The notes under the pieces: model-generated
Told to the model about the DNA's origin: nothing
Seen by the model: only the letters and a program-made list of their open reading frames with translations
Databases searched by the model: none
Source of the DNA: Komagataella phaffii GS115
Lineage: Eukaryota; Ascomycota; Pichiomycetes; Pichiales; Pichiaceae
Assembly: GCF_000027005.1 (NCBI RefSeq)
Contig: NC_012965.1
Location: forward strand, 1,041,001 to 1,105,000
DNA length: 64,000 nucleotides
Direction of reading: 5' to 3'
Translations under genes and position numbers: made by a program
Shown here: in pieces, positions 19,512-29,191 of the stretch
Layout: every line of letters starts with the position of its first letter
Numbering within the stretch: position 1 is the first letter of the stretch

Positions 19512-19837
19512 TCAATCTTCTAGTGCATTCTTTTTATGCTTCCGAGGTCTCAATTTGCGCTTCTTGTCGACCTTTTCCTGGTCCTGGGATGGCTGAATTG
19601 CCCTCCTCTCGTTGACCATAATGAGCGTAATATCATCATCATCTAGTTCTTTAGCGTCGGAGCCATCCACATGATGGTGCTTTAGGTATATGTAATTATG
19701 AAGAGCCATTCTAGATCATGAGATATAGGAAGGACGAAGAGGAACCCAAATGCAGTCCAAGTCTTGTAGTTATAGTCCACTTACGAATCGGACCACTTTT
19801 TTTTTGAAACTTTTCGTGTTTGGAATCCGGAGTACAT
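19512..19837 (-). CDS. Small basic/acidic protein of unknown function, probably spliced
   Basis: The unspliced frame 19512-19709 encodes 65 aa starting MALHNYIYLKHHHVDG and ending in a Lys/Arg-rich tail (KKRKLRPRKHKK). Just upstream there is a GTAAGT donor whose preceding frame has an ATG at 19835-19837 (MYSGFQTRKVSKKKWSDS). Joining exon 19785-19837 to exon 19512-19710 keeps the frame and gives 83 aa with basic ends and an acidic DDDD centre. I do not recognise it. The coincidence of a good donor, matching phase and an open upstream exon favours a real gene, but the branch site is weak. Confidence 0.4.
19711..19784 (-). other. Candidate 74-nt intron in the small gene
   Basis: On the minus strand the donor is GTAAGT (first base 19784). 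The acceptor is ATCTAG ending at 19711, preceded by a pyrimidine-rich run. The best branch-like word (CTATAAC) lies about 60 nt before the acceptor, further than in the other introns of this window. Exon phase is 2 + 1. Confidence 0.38.
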
Positions 19838-19926
19838 CTTGGAGTCACATGACTGAAAATATTTGTGATCTTTGTTGATGCATGGTAATACTACCTTGCC
19901 TTACTCTATTAATAAATATTACCCCT

Positions 19927-21618
19927 TCAATCTACGTCCAGAAACAATTCTTGCTTTTGTTCTGTCATGGGAATAAGGGCTGTTCCTAGTAAGAGATTAT
20001 TCAAGGACAAAATCAGTCCGTTGAACATGCTGTTGATCGGCAGAAAATACGTCTGGCAATGACAGTCTACCATATGATGTCGATGGCACATCATCATTGA
20101 CGATGACAGTGAGGAGCTCAGTATAGGGTATGAGTTTACTAACGTGTTAGAGGGGATTCGTTTCAAATGTAATGACTTAAGTTTTTTGTCTCTCTTCCTC
20201 CTCCTTATGTTTTGCAATTTTAATGATGTGATATCTCGTATTATCTCGTATCGATTTGTATCTGTTCCTTTGAGTTTGTGGGTAGATTTTTGTCGTTTCT
20301 TTACTGTCAATGGGGGTATTGTCAAATCAACAGAAAACGATCGGTCTGTTCTGCTGTCTTGATTGAGTGAGCCTCTTTTTTTGTCGTTGTTGATATCCGT
20401 CGTTAATGAATCTAGATCGATATTCTCTACAGTCTCATTTCCATAATCATCCTCGTCACTATTGTTGGATGTTTGATGTAATTCTGGACGTATAGGCATT
20501 GCGCTAGAACTACGCATTATCTGCCTCAAATTTCGTTTGGCGCTTTCTATGTTGATTGCATCCGAATACTCATACTCAAATTCGTGTTTGAAAGTGCTGA
20601 AGCTATCATTGGCAGTTTTTTGCAACAGAAACCCTATGTATGAATACAATTTTTCGTTCTGCAGCCGCAATGATTTAAGTTCAAATTCCAATTTGATCAG
20701 CTCCTGATTGTGAAGGTATGATTGGTTGCGCATTTGCATGCTGTATACATCTAGATCCATATCCAAAATATGAGTAGCGTTATTATTACCGTTGAGTTTA
20801 TTGTGTGAAGGATTTCTATGTCCATGTTTGTTATGATTATTGTCTTGTATATTGACCTTTTTCTCCTCCTCATCTATAGAAGGATCTTCATCACCCACTA
20901 ATGAGGAGTTTCCGCTTAGAAAATTTATTGAAAGTCGTTTACTTGCTTGGGACGACAAATCTACACCGCCAAAAAACTCCTGCTCCAAGTTTGACGGCGT
21001 CTCTGGTATTGATGACTCTTGTTCGGGGTGACTGTCCAGATCCTCAAAAGACATTTCTTCTATCAACTCTTCATAGCTTTGTTGTAACCTGGAATACTTT
21101 GTATGAAGCTCTGTGTAATCTTGTTTCATTAACTCAAATTGATCGATGATAAGAACTTTGGAGCTCTTCTCCAATTCGTAATCTTTTTCCAAAACATGTA
21201 ACTGTTTGCTGAGTTCTTCAATGGCTGCAGAATCATTAAACTTTTCCGTCAAACTGTGGGAATGATCTTGGTTATTTTGGTTGTTCAACAGATTCGACAA
21301 CTGTTTAACTTTGTAATCATACGTCTTCTTAAGCCCATTGAAACGATTAAATTCCTTTTCATTTATTTCAATCTCGTGCTGTAATTCGTTGCTGAGTTTC
21401 TTGTTCTCTAAAACCAGTTCATTTAGCCGACTGCCCTTTATTGTCAACTCCTCTTGAAGTTGATGAAGTAACAGTTCCAGGCGTTCCTGCTCCCGTATCA
21501 AGTTGTGGTTTTTCATCACAAGATCCATATGCATCCTATCTGCGACGTGTTCATTGTCGTGAAGCATATCTGATCTCTGTGAAACATTTAAAGGAGGGCT
21601 TAATCTCTCCTTGTTCAT
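19927..21618 (-). CDS. Large coiled-coil protein of unknown function
   Basis: This 563-aa protein has a long coiled coil at about residues 30-195, rich in Glu/Leu/Lys/Gln (LLLHQLQEELTIKGSRLNEL, QLHVLEKDYELEKSSK). A Ser/Asn/Asp-rich middle follows, then a second short helix at about 300-330 (LIKLEFELKSLRLQNEKLY), a basic stretch (RRRKRDKKLKSLHLKR), and a hydrophobic C-terminus (MFNGLILSLNNLLLG). The layout resembles spindle-pole-body linkers such as Spc72, but I cannot establish homology and assign no symbol. The frame opens at a TTG; the ATG at 21616-21618 is the first. Confidence 0.7.
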   Translation of the reverse strand: MNKERLSPPLNVSQRSDMLHDNEHVADRMHMDLVMKNHNLIREQERLELLLHQLQEELTIKGSRLNELVLENKKLSNELQHEIEINEKEFNRFNGLKKTYDYKVKQLSNLLNNQNNQDHSHSLTEKFNDSAAIEELSKQLHVLEKDYELEKSSKVLIIDQFELMKQDYTELHTKYSRLQQSYEELIEEMSFEDLDSHPEQESSIPETPSNLEQEFFGGVDLSSQASKRLSINFLSGNSSLVGDEDPSIDEEEKKVNIQDNNHNKHGHRNPSHNKLNGNNNATHILDMDLDVYSMQMRNQSYLHNQELIKLEFELKSLRLQNEKLYSYIGFLLQKTANDSFSTFKHEFEYEYSDAINIESAKRNLRQIMRSSSAMPIRPELHQTSNNSDEDDYGNETVENIDLDSLTTDINNDKKRGSLNQDSRTDRSFSVDLTIPPLTVKKRQKSTHKLKGTDTNRYEIIRDITSLKLQNIRRRKRDKKLKSLHLKRIPSNTLVNSYPILSSSLSSSMMMCHRHHMVDCHCQTYFLPINSMFNGLILSLNNLLLGTALIPMTEQKQELFLDVD

Positions 21619-21821
21619 GGCAGGGAACAATAGGTTGTTTATTTGTATTTGGGAATTGATATCAACATATGGAGCGCGGGGGATTGGAGGGATCGAAGGG
21701 AAGCCAGGAGGTACCGTTCGGCGCCCGGAAAGGGCTTACTCGAAAACTCCTCTAAGGGGAAAAACCAAGACATATTTCCCCATTAGGAAGTGATAAGGGA
21801 AGATGGGATTACGTTCAGCTT

Positions 21822-22754
21822 CTATTTACATATCTTATACACCTTAATTGACAAACCCCCCGACGGATCGAACCATATAGGCTCGTCGAAAACCCCTGGA
21901 TCACTTGAAATCTGTTTTATTTCTATTATTTCCCAATTCAATTTTGCGTCCGTCAATTGCCCTTCCCAAGCATTGATGGTGACCTCGTTCCGCACAGTTG
22001 CACCAATTAACGCAACGCTGTACTCATACGATTGAAGACTCTTCACTAGCTCTGGCAAAATCGACACATCATACGTGACGTCTGCCCCAATTAGCGTATC
22101 ACATTTGGGAGCCGACTCAGGACCTCCCCAAAGGAGAACTCTGGAGCTGTACGTTTTTAGGTCAAACAACGCATCGTTTTCATTCAACCGTATATTGTTC
22201 GTTATTTGGTCTACTAAATTTGGATCTCCATCAGTTAATGTGACATGACTTGCCAGTCTTAGTAAGCTAATACCAATCAGTCCCGTACCTGCTCCCAGTT
22301 CTACAACTTTTTTATTTTGAATATACGGCAGGTAAGATTTGTCATTATTAAACCTTAAGGCTAATAGTTTGGATGCCTCCCATGTCCTTAACCCAGTTGT
22401 TCCCCTTCCTGAAATAAAGTTGGGGCTTTCCTTAATCTTTACAGATTTCTGCTCGTTGATGCGGTACTCCAATATGTCCTGAGGTATCGTGTCAAGGTCC
22501 CCAAGCGGTTGCGATGACAAACTAGCATACAACTCGTACAGCTTATCAAAATAATTATCATCATATATGGACCTCGCTTCTAGAGAGTCTACTATACGGG
22601 AAAGTGCCTTTCTCACGTAAAAAGGGTTAGAAGTGACTATGCTTTCACAAGTCGATATTAGCTGATAAAAGAAGTCCTCTGTACATTCATCCCGTGTAGG
22701 AAGGGGCAATATTCTCACAGGGACCCTCTGTCTAAGAAGATCAAACAGAGACAT
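21822..22754 (-). CDS. EFM3: Elongation factor 2 lysine methyltransferase, FAM86 type
   Basis: This 310-aa protein is a class I SAM-dependent methyltransferase. The nucleotide-binding loop VVELGAGTGLIGIS sits at about 150-163, with the post-I acidic residue in LTDGDPN. The GLRTWEAS motif at about 121-128 precedes it, as in the METTL21/FAM86 family. The long helical N-terminus (about 110 residues) is the FAM86-specific extension, which argues for Efm3 (eEF2 trimethylation) rather than Efm2. Saccharomyces Efm3 is 339 aa. The ATG at 22752-22754 replaces a TTG in the raw frame. Confidence 0.87.
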   Translation of the reverse strand: MSLFDLLRQRVPVRILPLPTRDECTEDFFYQLISTCESIVTSNPFYVRKALSRIVDSLEARSIYDDNYFDKLYELYASLSSQPLGDLDTIPQDILEYRINEQKSVKIKESPNFISGRGTTGLRTWEASKLLALRFNNDKSYLPYIQNKKVVELGAGTGLIGISLLRLASHVTLTDGDPNLVDQITNNIRLNENDALFDLKTYSSRVLLWGGPESAPKCDTLIGADVTYDVSILPELVKSLQSYEYSVALIGATVRNEVTINAWEGQLTDAKLNWEIIEIKQISSDPGVFDEPIWFDPSGGLSIKVYKICK

Positions 22755-23240
22755 GGATATGCGATGCAATGAGATGAGTCGGGATTAACTGATAAAATAG
22801 ATGTTAGTTAACTTTCGAGGTAACCCGTTACCAAATATCAACCTCGTCCTTTTCACTGGATGGAGATACTGTTGGAGTGGCTGAAATAATAGCAGAATTG
22901 TAAAAATCTGCGGAAGAACAAGCATGGGCAACTTGGCCTCAATTTCATCCTAGTCTGGCTATTAGATCCCTTTGATCTTATCATATAGCAATTTCAGTTC
23001 GATTTTGCCCTGTGTCGTCTCAAAATAATAGTAGATACGGTCGCCGAGTCTTTGCATACTCTGACTTCCGGATCAACTTATCTAGAATACAGTTCTCTTA
23101 CAGATTCTCCTATACTTTGAGGATCAAATACCATTTTCTCGTCAACCTTACAATTTCAACTATATTACGTAATTGAATTCTTCCTTGAGCTGTTATTTCA
23201 AATCAACTTCGCACCTTCTACATCATAAAACACGGAATCA
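22755..23240. promoter_or_regulatory. EFM3/GLO3 divergent intergenic region
   Basis: This 486-bp stretch has no gene-like frame and no repeat that I can see. It is ordinary AT-rich promoter sequence with short T- and A-runs near the GLO3 side. Confidence 0.45.
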
Positions 23241-24572
23241 ATGTCGGCAGATGAGTTTGCCACAAAGGCAGAAGTTGAGGAAATCTTCAAGCGTTTGAAG
23301 AAAAGACCTGCAAACCAACAGTGCAATGACTGTCAAGCCAGTAACCCAAGTTGGACTTCTATTCCTTTTGGAATTTTTGTTTGTTTAGAGTGCTCGGGGG
23401 AACATAGAAATGTTGGTGTTCATATTTCTTTTGTCAAATCATCTGTGTTGGATGCTAATTGGACCTATAGAGAGTTGCGCTCTATGAAGAATGGTGGAAA
23501 TGATTTATTCAAGGAGTTCTACAACAAAAATGGCGGTGGGAGTCTGTTAACCACTGGAGTAAAGCAAAAATACGACAACCCAATCGCTGTGAACTATAAA
23601 AAGAAGCTAGCTCAAAAGGTGGAGAAAGATTTTGCCAAATTTCCTGATGTTTTAGATGGTACAGGATCTGACAACTCCACCCCTGAACCAACAGACCATC
23701 ATGAAGATTTCTTCAGCAGTTGGTCTAAACCTGCCGTCAACTCTTCTACATCTTCACTGAACGCAATCAGCTCAAGATCGGGCACTCCTCAATTGCCGCA
23801 AAACTCTGCTCCAAAGAGAACTACTGTCAAGACAACTACCACGTCTGGTCCCAAAAAGAATATACTTGGAGGCAGCTCTACTAGGAGTAGAGCCCGTCTC
23901 GGAGCAAAGAAATTAAGTGCCAAAGAGGCCAACTTTGATTTTGATGATTTTGAAAAACAGGCTCGTGAGGAAGAAGAGGCTGTCAAAAAGCTAGGCTATA
24001 ACCCAGCTGATTCTTCAATTGAGTCTGCCTCAACCGCAACAAACTCCATCACTGCTCCGGTGGAATCTTCGAAAACTCAAGATGCCTTCGTATTGGAACC
24101 ATCCTACTCTAATGCGTCCACTGCTTCTGTAAAGAAAACAACTCAGCAATTTGCCAAGTTGGGGTTCGGTATGACTGCCTCCTCTAGCAATCCCGAGCCA
24201 TCTGTTGAAAAGGCAAGTCGTCCAGCAAGACACGGTGCCCTTAATGATGATACTCCAGGTGAGATTTCTCAAAAGTTTTCTGGACAGAAGGCAATTTCAT
24301 CTGACCAGGTATTTGGCCGTTCTACTTACGGAGAAGACTCCAATGCCCGCTCCAAACTTCAAACAGAATTCAACGGAGCTACTGCCATTTCCTCATCTTC
24401 CTATTTCGGACAACCTGATCCTAAACCAGCTCCAAGCAGAGGTTTGACAGCTAGTAATTTGGAAGAAAAAGTCTATGATGTATTTGGTGATGATATCAAC
24501 CAGCTGAAGGACGTGTTGGAAACTGGAGCTGAGAAGTTCAGTTCCTACTTGAGAGACTACTTAAGAAACTGA
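23241..24572 (+). CDS. GLO3: ARF GTPase-activating protein, Glo3 type
   Basis: This 443-aa protein stimulates GTP hydrolysis by Arf1 during COPI retrograde transport from Golgi to ER. The ArfGAP zinc finger is at the N-terminus: C28, C31, C48 and C51 in the CX2CX16CX2C spacing (CNDCQASNPSW, FVCLECSGEHRNVGVH), with the arginine finger R55. A disordered Ser/Thr-rich middle follows with a basic cluster (RSRARLGAKKLSAKEANFDF), the coatomer-interacting region of Glo3/ArfGAP2/3. The C-terminal amphipathic repeats (SSDQVFGRSTYG, SSSYFGQ) are the Glo3 regulatory motif. Length is close to Saccharomyces Glo3 (493 aa). Confidence 0.94.
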   Translation: MSADEFATKAEVEEIFKRLKKRPANQQCNDCQASNPSWTSIPFGIFVCLECSGEHRNVGVHISFVKSSVLDANWTYRELRSMKNGGNDLFKEFYNKNGGGSLLTTGVKQKYDNPIAVNYKKKLAQKVEKDFAKFPDVLDGTGSDNSTPEPTDHHEDFFSSWSKPAVNSSTSSLNAISSRSGTPQLPQNSAPKRTTVKTTTTSGPKKNILGGSSTRSRARLGAKKLSAKEANFDFDDFEKQAREEEEAVKKLGYNPADSSIESASTATNSITAPVESSKTQDAFVLEPSYSNASTASVKKTTQQFAKLGFGMTASSSNPEPSVEKASRPARHGALNDDTPGEISQKFSGQKAISSDQVFGRSTYGEDSNARSKLQTEFNGATAISSSSYFGQPDPKPAPSRGLTASNLEEKVYDVFGDDINQLKDVLETGAEKFSSYLRDYLRN

Positions 24573-24667
24573 GCATTTCAAGTCTCTGTACGAATATGGC
24601 CATCTAGCATTATGTGTTCAATTAATATACATTATTTAACCCTGTAGCTGTCCCTTTAACCTTTATT

Positions 24668-25273
24668 TTATTCTGGTATTGGTGTTCCTATGGGAGTGGA
24701 GTTATTGCTTTCATTTTTGAAATCAGTGTTCGTGTCTTTTTCATCATCTTCTTTCTTCCATTCCCCTTTCCAAGTAGTAAAAGGTATTATGAAACCACTG
24801 AAAGATTTTATTTCTCTGGCTTGACGAAACCACTTTCTAGGCTCGCCTGTTTTATCTAGCGTTCCTGACAAGGAAAGAGAATGACCTCCCGGTGCCCCTT
24901 TACTTTTGTATCGAGTTCCATTTCCAGCTGCTGACGAGGAAGGTGAATCCGATGGAATCGGAGATGACCTGTCTCCAAGCAAAGCTCTTTTGGATAATGG
25001 CGTACTTGGTTTTGTTGTGGATGCACTGTTGGATTGACTAAGGGTGACAGTCAATTTCTTTAACGGTCTAGGTTGCTTGATCTCTAGCGTATCTATTTTT
25101 CCAAACTTCTCCAGCTTTTCGGGAGATACTTTAAGGGTTATTACGTTCATTGCTTTGATATATTCCGGGAGTAGGTAGGCGATGGGAATGAGTACATCTG
25201 GTGCCAATTGATAGACGCGATATGTCAAAGAAATCGGGACACTATTTGTCAGTGCACATTGGCGTATTTCCAT
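24668..25273 (-). CDS. IES4: INO80 chromatin-remodelling complex subunit, Ies4-like
   Basis: This 201-aa, Ser/Thr-rich basic protein has two blocks I associate with the Ies4 family: VITLKVSPEKLEKFGKI near the start and RKWFRQAREIKSFSGFIIP followed by TTWKG near the end. Ies4 is a small regulatory subunit of INO80, phosphorylated in the DNA-damage response. The first 41 residues (up to the second Met at 25148-25150) look unlike the family, so the true start may be that ATG, giving 160 aa. The assignment is from motif memory; another small chromatin protein is possible. Confidence 0.6.
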   Translation of the reverse strand: MEIRQCALTNSVPISLTYRVYQLAPDVLIPIAYLLPEYIKAMNVITLKVSPEKLEKFGKIDTLEIKQPRPLKKLTVTLSQSNSASTTKPSTPLSKRALLGDRSSPIPSDSPSSSAAGNGTRYKSKGAPGGHSLSLSGTLDKTGEPRKWFRQAREIKSFSGFIIPFTTWKGEWKKEDDEKDTNTDFKNESNNSTPIGTPIPE

Positions 25274-25449
25274 GGAAATGATGAAACGACTTGATCAAAA
25301 CTCAATTGCAGCGGAAAGGGCCGCTACCCATACTTGTCGAACTCTAGGATGCTACGGTGAGTGCACACGACGTTAGCGTAGTTATTTTTTTTTTTATGTT
25401 TCTTCCTTCTCTTTAAAGATTTGAAATCATTCATCATCATTAATTGTCA

Positions 25450-28400
25450 CTAAATACCAAAGGTACCATTATTTAATGCATCTCGCAAGTTCTTTTTATC
25501 GGCACTCTTGTTAGAGTGTCCATGTAGTTTATTTACCTTTGCAGCCGGAACAAAGCTGTTTGCTACCATCTTTTGAGAGAACGTCTCAGGGGTTGCTGCA
25601 TCCTGTGATCTGGCAGGCGAATTAGACGAGCGAGGTGAATTGGATGCGGAACGGGGGTCTCTCGTCAACGAATACGATGACTGGTGGCCGGCACCACCTT
25701 GATAAGGGCTGGGTGGATGTAGGAATTGAGTTTGTTGATACTGTGCTTGATTAGGTGGAGGGTAGTAACCTTGGGTCCCTTGAACAGGGTGGTAAATTCG
25801 ACGACCCTGTCCGTGAGATGGTGATGGATATGATTGAGGAGGAAACCCCGATGGAGGATAGCCTTGTGGAGGATAGCCTTGTGGCGGATAACCTTGTGGG
25901 GGATAGCCTTGTGGAGGATAGCCTTGCGGTGGATAACCTTGTGGTGGATAACCTTGTGGTGGATAACCTTGTGATGGATAACCTTCTGTTGGATAGCCTT
26001 TGGGCGAGTATTCCTGAAGATTAGCTTGAGGAGAGTAACCTCGTGGCGGGTAATCTCGAGGTGGATAATTTTGAGGTGGATACGTTTGTAATGAATTGCC
26101 ATTAGGAGCTGGTCCTTGAGAAGCATTTGGGTATACTTGATGTGGGTAGTGTTCTTGAGGTGATGGTGTATGATATGTCTCTGGTTTATTTTTGGGACTG
26201 ATAAAATCTTGAGAGGAGTTCTGCAAAGGATTTCTTCTATCAAGAGGGGAAAGTGGACTTGATGTCTGTTGGCGTACAGTAGGGGGCTGGCGTATTCTTG
26301 AGTTTTGAGGCGTTGTATCTGATAGTTCAGCTCCATCCCTTACTTGTGGAGTAGTCTGAGGAGTGCCCTGGTTATCTACCGGTGATTTTGTGATTACAGG
26401 GTCGATTCGATTATGATCTAGGGGTTCTGAACTATTCTCAGATCTTGCTGGAAATTCGTTTCGTTCAATTCTATGAGACATAACCGAACTGTAAACGCTT
26501 GAAGTTCCGGCTGTTAATCCTAGTCGAACATCTTTGGAGCTGACATCATCATTCAAAACATCTTGAAGTTCTGCTTCCAAATTTTCAATCTCGTTAAAAA
26601 TGTTAGATTTCAATGTATTTTTAGATTCAACCTTCGGAGTGAAATTTGTAGAAACATGTACAGGTAGTGATGGAGAACTGCTGGTAGAATTGACTTTACG
26701 AGGACTATGTTCAGTTGAAAGAGGAGGAGGAGAAACTCCCTTTAAATGTCGGGGAAGTGAATCTGACGGAGGTTTCCTTTGCAAATAAAAACTATCATCT
26801 GATTCTGGAATATCACCAGGAACACGATAGACATCTCCTCCCAATTCCTTAGGTCCATTAATTATTTTTGGTTCTTTTCTACGAATTTCCTCTTTTCTAC
26901 CTCTCTTCTCCTCTTTCATTGAAGGTCTCGTCGTTATAACTGTTGGAGAGACTTTGGATACCAGTTCGCTATAGTTCTGATGCTCAATTTCTTCAATATC
27001 GATACGCTCAATGATGTCACGTAAGTCATCCATGGGATCATCAATTCTATCGTTCTCAATAAGTAAGTAATCTTGGTTTACGGAAGAGCTTGAGTCAGGT
27101 TCATCGCTAATCGTCAATGAATTCGATTCTTCACTTACTCCTTCAGAGATCTGGCGGACAGCAGGTGCTACTTTCTGCTGTGCTTTGTGAGGCGATGTCA
27201 GAGTCACTCTTTGTTCTTCATCCTTAGGCAAATTCAACGAAATATAATCGCCTGACTTATCCATGCTTTGCGGTAATGACTCTTTTATGATAGGAGGTGT
27301 AGGTGGAAGCTCTTTTTCAGCCAAATTCTGGGGAAAGTCCTTAGGAAAGCCTCTGTATACGTATGGCGTGTCTTTCGGAGGAGGTTCTATCTTATTCAAC
27401 TTTTTGGGCTTTGTTTTCTTTTGATTTCGGTATTCCTTTTCCAATAAGTTCGATTTTCGTTTCTCCAGTTTCTCAATGTTCATTTGTAACTTCTTTAACT
27501 TCTCTTCCTTTAACTCAATATCCAAGTCATATCCATTTCTGCTAATATCAATCTCTTCAACAATAACCCATTTCTTGTACCCTGGGCTAATTTCTGTTTC
27601 CAGGATATAAGTTTTTCCAAAGATATTCCTTTTTATTCTAGTCTGCTCTGAAGAAACCGAGGCTAACCATGTCCAAACAAAGTAATCATCTATCAGAGTT
27701 TTGGAGATATTGGCAGTAAAATAATCACCCTTGGACTCGTCCCAATTTTCGTATGGTTGCAACATTTCTGAACTCCATCCAGAGCAAAGTTTAAATCGAA
27801 TATGGTTAGATCCTGCTCCGTCAGATATTAGGTCTTCATCAAACATACAAAAATTGTCCATCACCCTTTTTCCTTCACTAGATAGCTTTTGAGGTAAGGA
27901 TTGATAATCTTTGAATAAAGACTTTAGCAGTATGTATTCTTCTCTCGTATAAAACAGATTTGTATCATCAAATTTGAGTGTTTTTCCAACCCTGTGGAGC
28001 ATCTCTATAGGTGAGCGAGAAGGGTTATTAACCTTCAAAGTAATAAGGGGAACATCGACTAGATTACTGCGGGACGTTAGGACTGTTTCTGCTGGTGGGT
28101 AGGAGTTGGAAAGAACCAGATTTTGCAGCGTTCTGGGTAGCTTGTATTCATCATTTGGAGACTCGGGTAGCATTGAACGTACGAAGGACAAGAGTAAGTG
28201 AAATATGGCATCCGAAGCTGGCAACCAATTTGCGATTCCTCTGTGATAGCTTGTGTCACCCTTGGGGGAGACTTTAATAGGACCGAATGCCCATATTCCA
28301 CACATTTTCGATATCTTTCGGGCACTCATCTTGTTTTGCTTAGTGTCAGCTGCAATAGCTACAATAAGATCAAAGAAATCATAAACAATTGAGGCATGGG

Positions 28401-28953
28401 ATGGTGATAGTAAACATTGAGGTATTATATCCAAAAAAGCGCGTTGAGGATAGTTTTGTTCCTGTTCTAGTTTTGCAAACTGGGCGTACGATTTCCATCC
28501 TACAATGTAACCATTGGGGAGTCTAGACCATAAAAACTTAAGAGCAGAAGTCAACGTGAATTCATCCGTCTTTTTTACGACTTTTTCAATCACCTTCAAA
28601 GAAGCAGGTTTTCCTTCTATAAACACTCTGTTCAGAAAAACCTTCAGTCTATAATCATTCAACTGAGGTCTGAATGGAAGGAAAAAATATGGCGCACGAG
28701 TGCCCTTTAGCTTGATTTCATTAGTAATGGCGTGTATTAAGTCTTTCAGTTCATGCTTTTGGAGTTCCACATCGAAAGGGTCCCTGGACAACCCTATTGT
28801 TTCTTTGACATGTTCCGTGTATTGTTTCTTGTATGAGTCGTAGGAATCTTCATCAAACTCGCTAGCAAAAACAAAAGGGTCCATGGAGATTTTGGACTTT
28901 CGTTTTCGATCCTCTAACGGTGGCAGAGCCGGAAGCTCTAGCTCGTCCTTCAT
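25450..28953 (-). CDS. MSB1: Msb1-like polarity and morphogenesis protein with QGYPP repeat
   Basis: This 1167-aa protein has an N-terminal Msb1/Mug8 (DUF1708) domain, about 25-430, distantly RhoGAP-like. Key blocks are ASEFDEDSYDSYKKQY, PYFFLPFRP and KMCGIWAFGP. Saccharomyces Msb1 (1137 aa) promotes Cdc42/Rho1 signalling and Pkc1 pathway function at bud sites. A charged coiled coil follows at about 475-520 (KLKKLQMNIEKLEKRKSN), then a long disordered Pro/Ser-rich region. Around residues 980-1040 there is a tandem pentapeptide repeat of about eight QGYPP units flanked by degenerate copies. Such Pro/Tyr/Gln/Gly-rich tails often mediate multivalent contacts. The ATG at 28951-28953 is the start. 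Confidence 0.82.
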   Translation of the reverse strand: MKDELELPALPPLEDRKRKSKISMDPFVFASEFDEDSYDSYKKQYTEHVKETIGLSRDPFDVELQKHELKDLIHAITNEIKLKGTRAPYFFLPFRPQLNDYRLKVFLNRVFIEGKPASLKVIEKVVKKTDEFTLTSALKFLWSRLPNGYIVGWKSYAQFAKLEQEQNYPQRAFLDIIPQCLLSPSHASIVYDFFDLIVAIAADTKQNKMSARKISKMCGIWAFGPIKVSPKGDTSYHRGIANWLPASDAIFHLLLSFVRSMLPESPNDEYKLPRTLQNLVLSNSYPPAETVLTSRSNLVDVPLITLKVNNPSRSPIEMLHRVGKTLKFDDTNLFYTREEYILLKSLFKDYQSLPQKLSSEGKRVMDNFCMFDEDLISDGAGSNHIRFKLCSGWSSEMLQPYENWDESKGDYFTANISKTLIDDYFVWTWLASVSSEQTRIKRNIFGKTYILETEISPGYKKWVIVEEIDISRNGYDLDIELKEEKLKKLQMNIEKLEKRKSNLLEKEYRNQKKTKPKKLNKIEPPPKDTPYVYRGFPKDFPQNLAEKELPPTPPIIKESLPQSMDKSGDYISLNLPKDEEQRVTLTSPHKAQQKVAPAVRQISEGVSEESNSLTISDEPDSSSSVNQDYLLIENDRIDDPMDDLRDIIERIDIEEIEHQNYSELVSKVSPTVITTRPSMKEEKRGRKEEIRRKEPKIINGPKELGGDVYRVPGDIPESDDSFYLQRKPPSDSLPRHLKGVSPPPLSTEHSPRKVNSTSSSPSLPVHVSTNFTPKVESKNTLKSNIFNEIENLEAELQDVLNDDVSSKDVRLGLTAGTSSVYSSVMSHRIERNEFPARSENSSEPLDHNRIDPVITKSPVDNQGTPQTTPQVRDGAELSDTTPQNSRIRQPPTVRQQTSSPLSPLDRRNPLQNSSQDFISPKNKPETYHTPSPQEHYPHQVYPNASQGPAPNGNSLQTYPPQNYPPRDYPPRGYSPQANLQEYSPKGYPTEGYPSQGYPPQGYPPQGYPPQGYPPQGYPPQGYPPQGYPPQGYPPSGFPPQSYPSPSHGQGRRIYHPVQGTQGYYPPPNQAQYQQTQFLHPPSPYQGGAGHQSSYSLTRDPRSASNSPRSSNSPARSQDAATPETFSQKMVANSFVPAAKVNKLHGHSNKSADKKNLRDALNNGTFGI
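25846..26010 (-). repeat. 15-bp minisatellite coding for QGYPP pentapeptides
   Basis: On the plus strand the word GGATARCC recurs ten times at 15-bp spacing. Read on the coding strand, it encodes eight QGYPP units plus EGYPS- and KGYPT-type edge copies. Copies differ mostly at silent positions (A/G in GGATARCC, third bases of Pro), which shows age plus some homogenisation. Confidence 0.85.
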
Positions 28954-29119
28954 ACTAGCAGAGCAACGTTTTTGGCCTTATCAGGTTAAAAATAGTTTCA
29001 ATTGGTCTTTCAAGGATCTGCTCGGAAAATGACATTAGAGTAAACACTGGTGTTATGTTCTTGCGAATAGAAACCTCTTGGTTGGGATTTCTCGCGCGTC
29101 CCTATCTTTTGGCTCAATA

Positions 29120-29133
29120 TTACGTCAGATAAG
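29120..29133 (+). promoter_or_regulatory. Candidate CRE-like site plus GATA site before ECM38
   Basis: TTACGTCA (29120-29127) is directly followed by GATAAG (29128-29133), about 60 bp before the ECM38 ATG. GATAAG is the binding word of fungal nitrogen-control GATA factors, which fits a gene for glutathione and glutamyl-peptide breakdown. TTACGTCA resembles a bZIP (Sko1/ATF-CREB) site. Confidence 0.4.
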
Positions 29134-29191
29134 CAGTTTCTGAATTATGAGTAGCTGATTGTACCTGCTTCGTTCACCTATCTCGGACACC

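Noticed and set aside
25665..26336. 223-codon and 89-codon alternative frames across the QGYPP region
   Set aside because: These are frame-shifted readings of the 15-bp repeat. They lie inside the well-supported Msb1-like gene.
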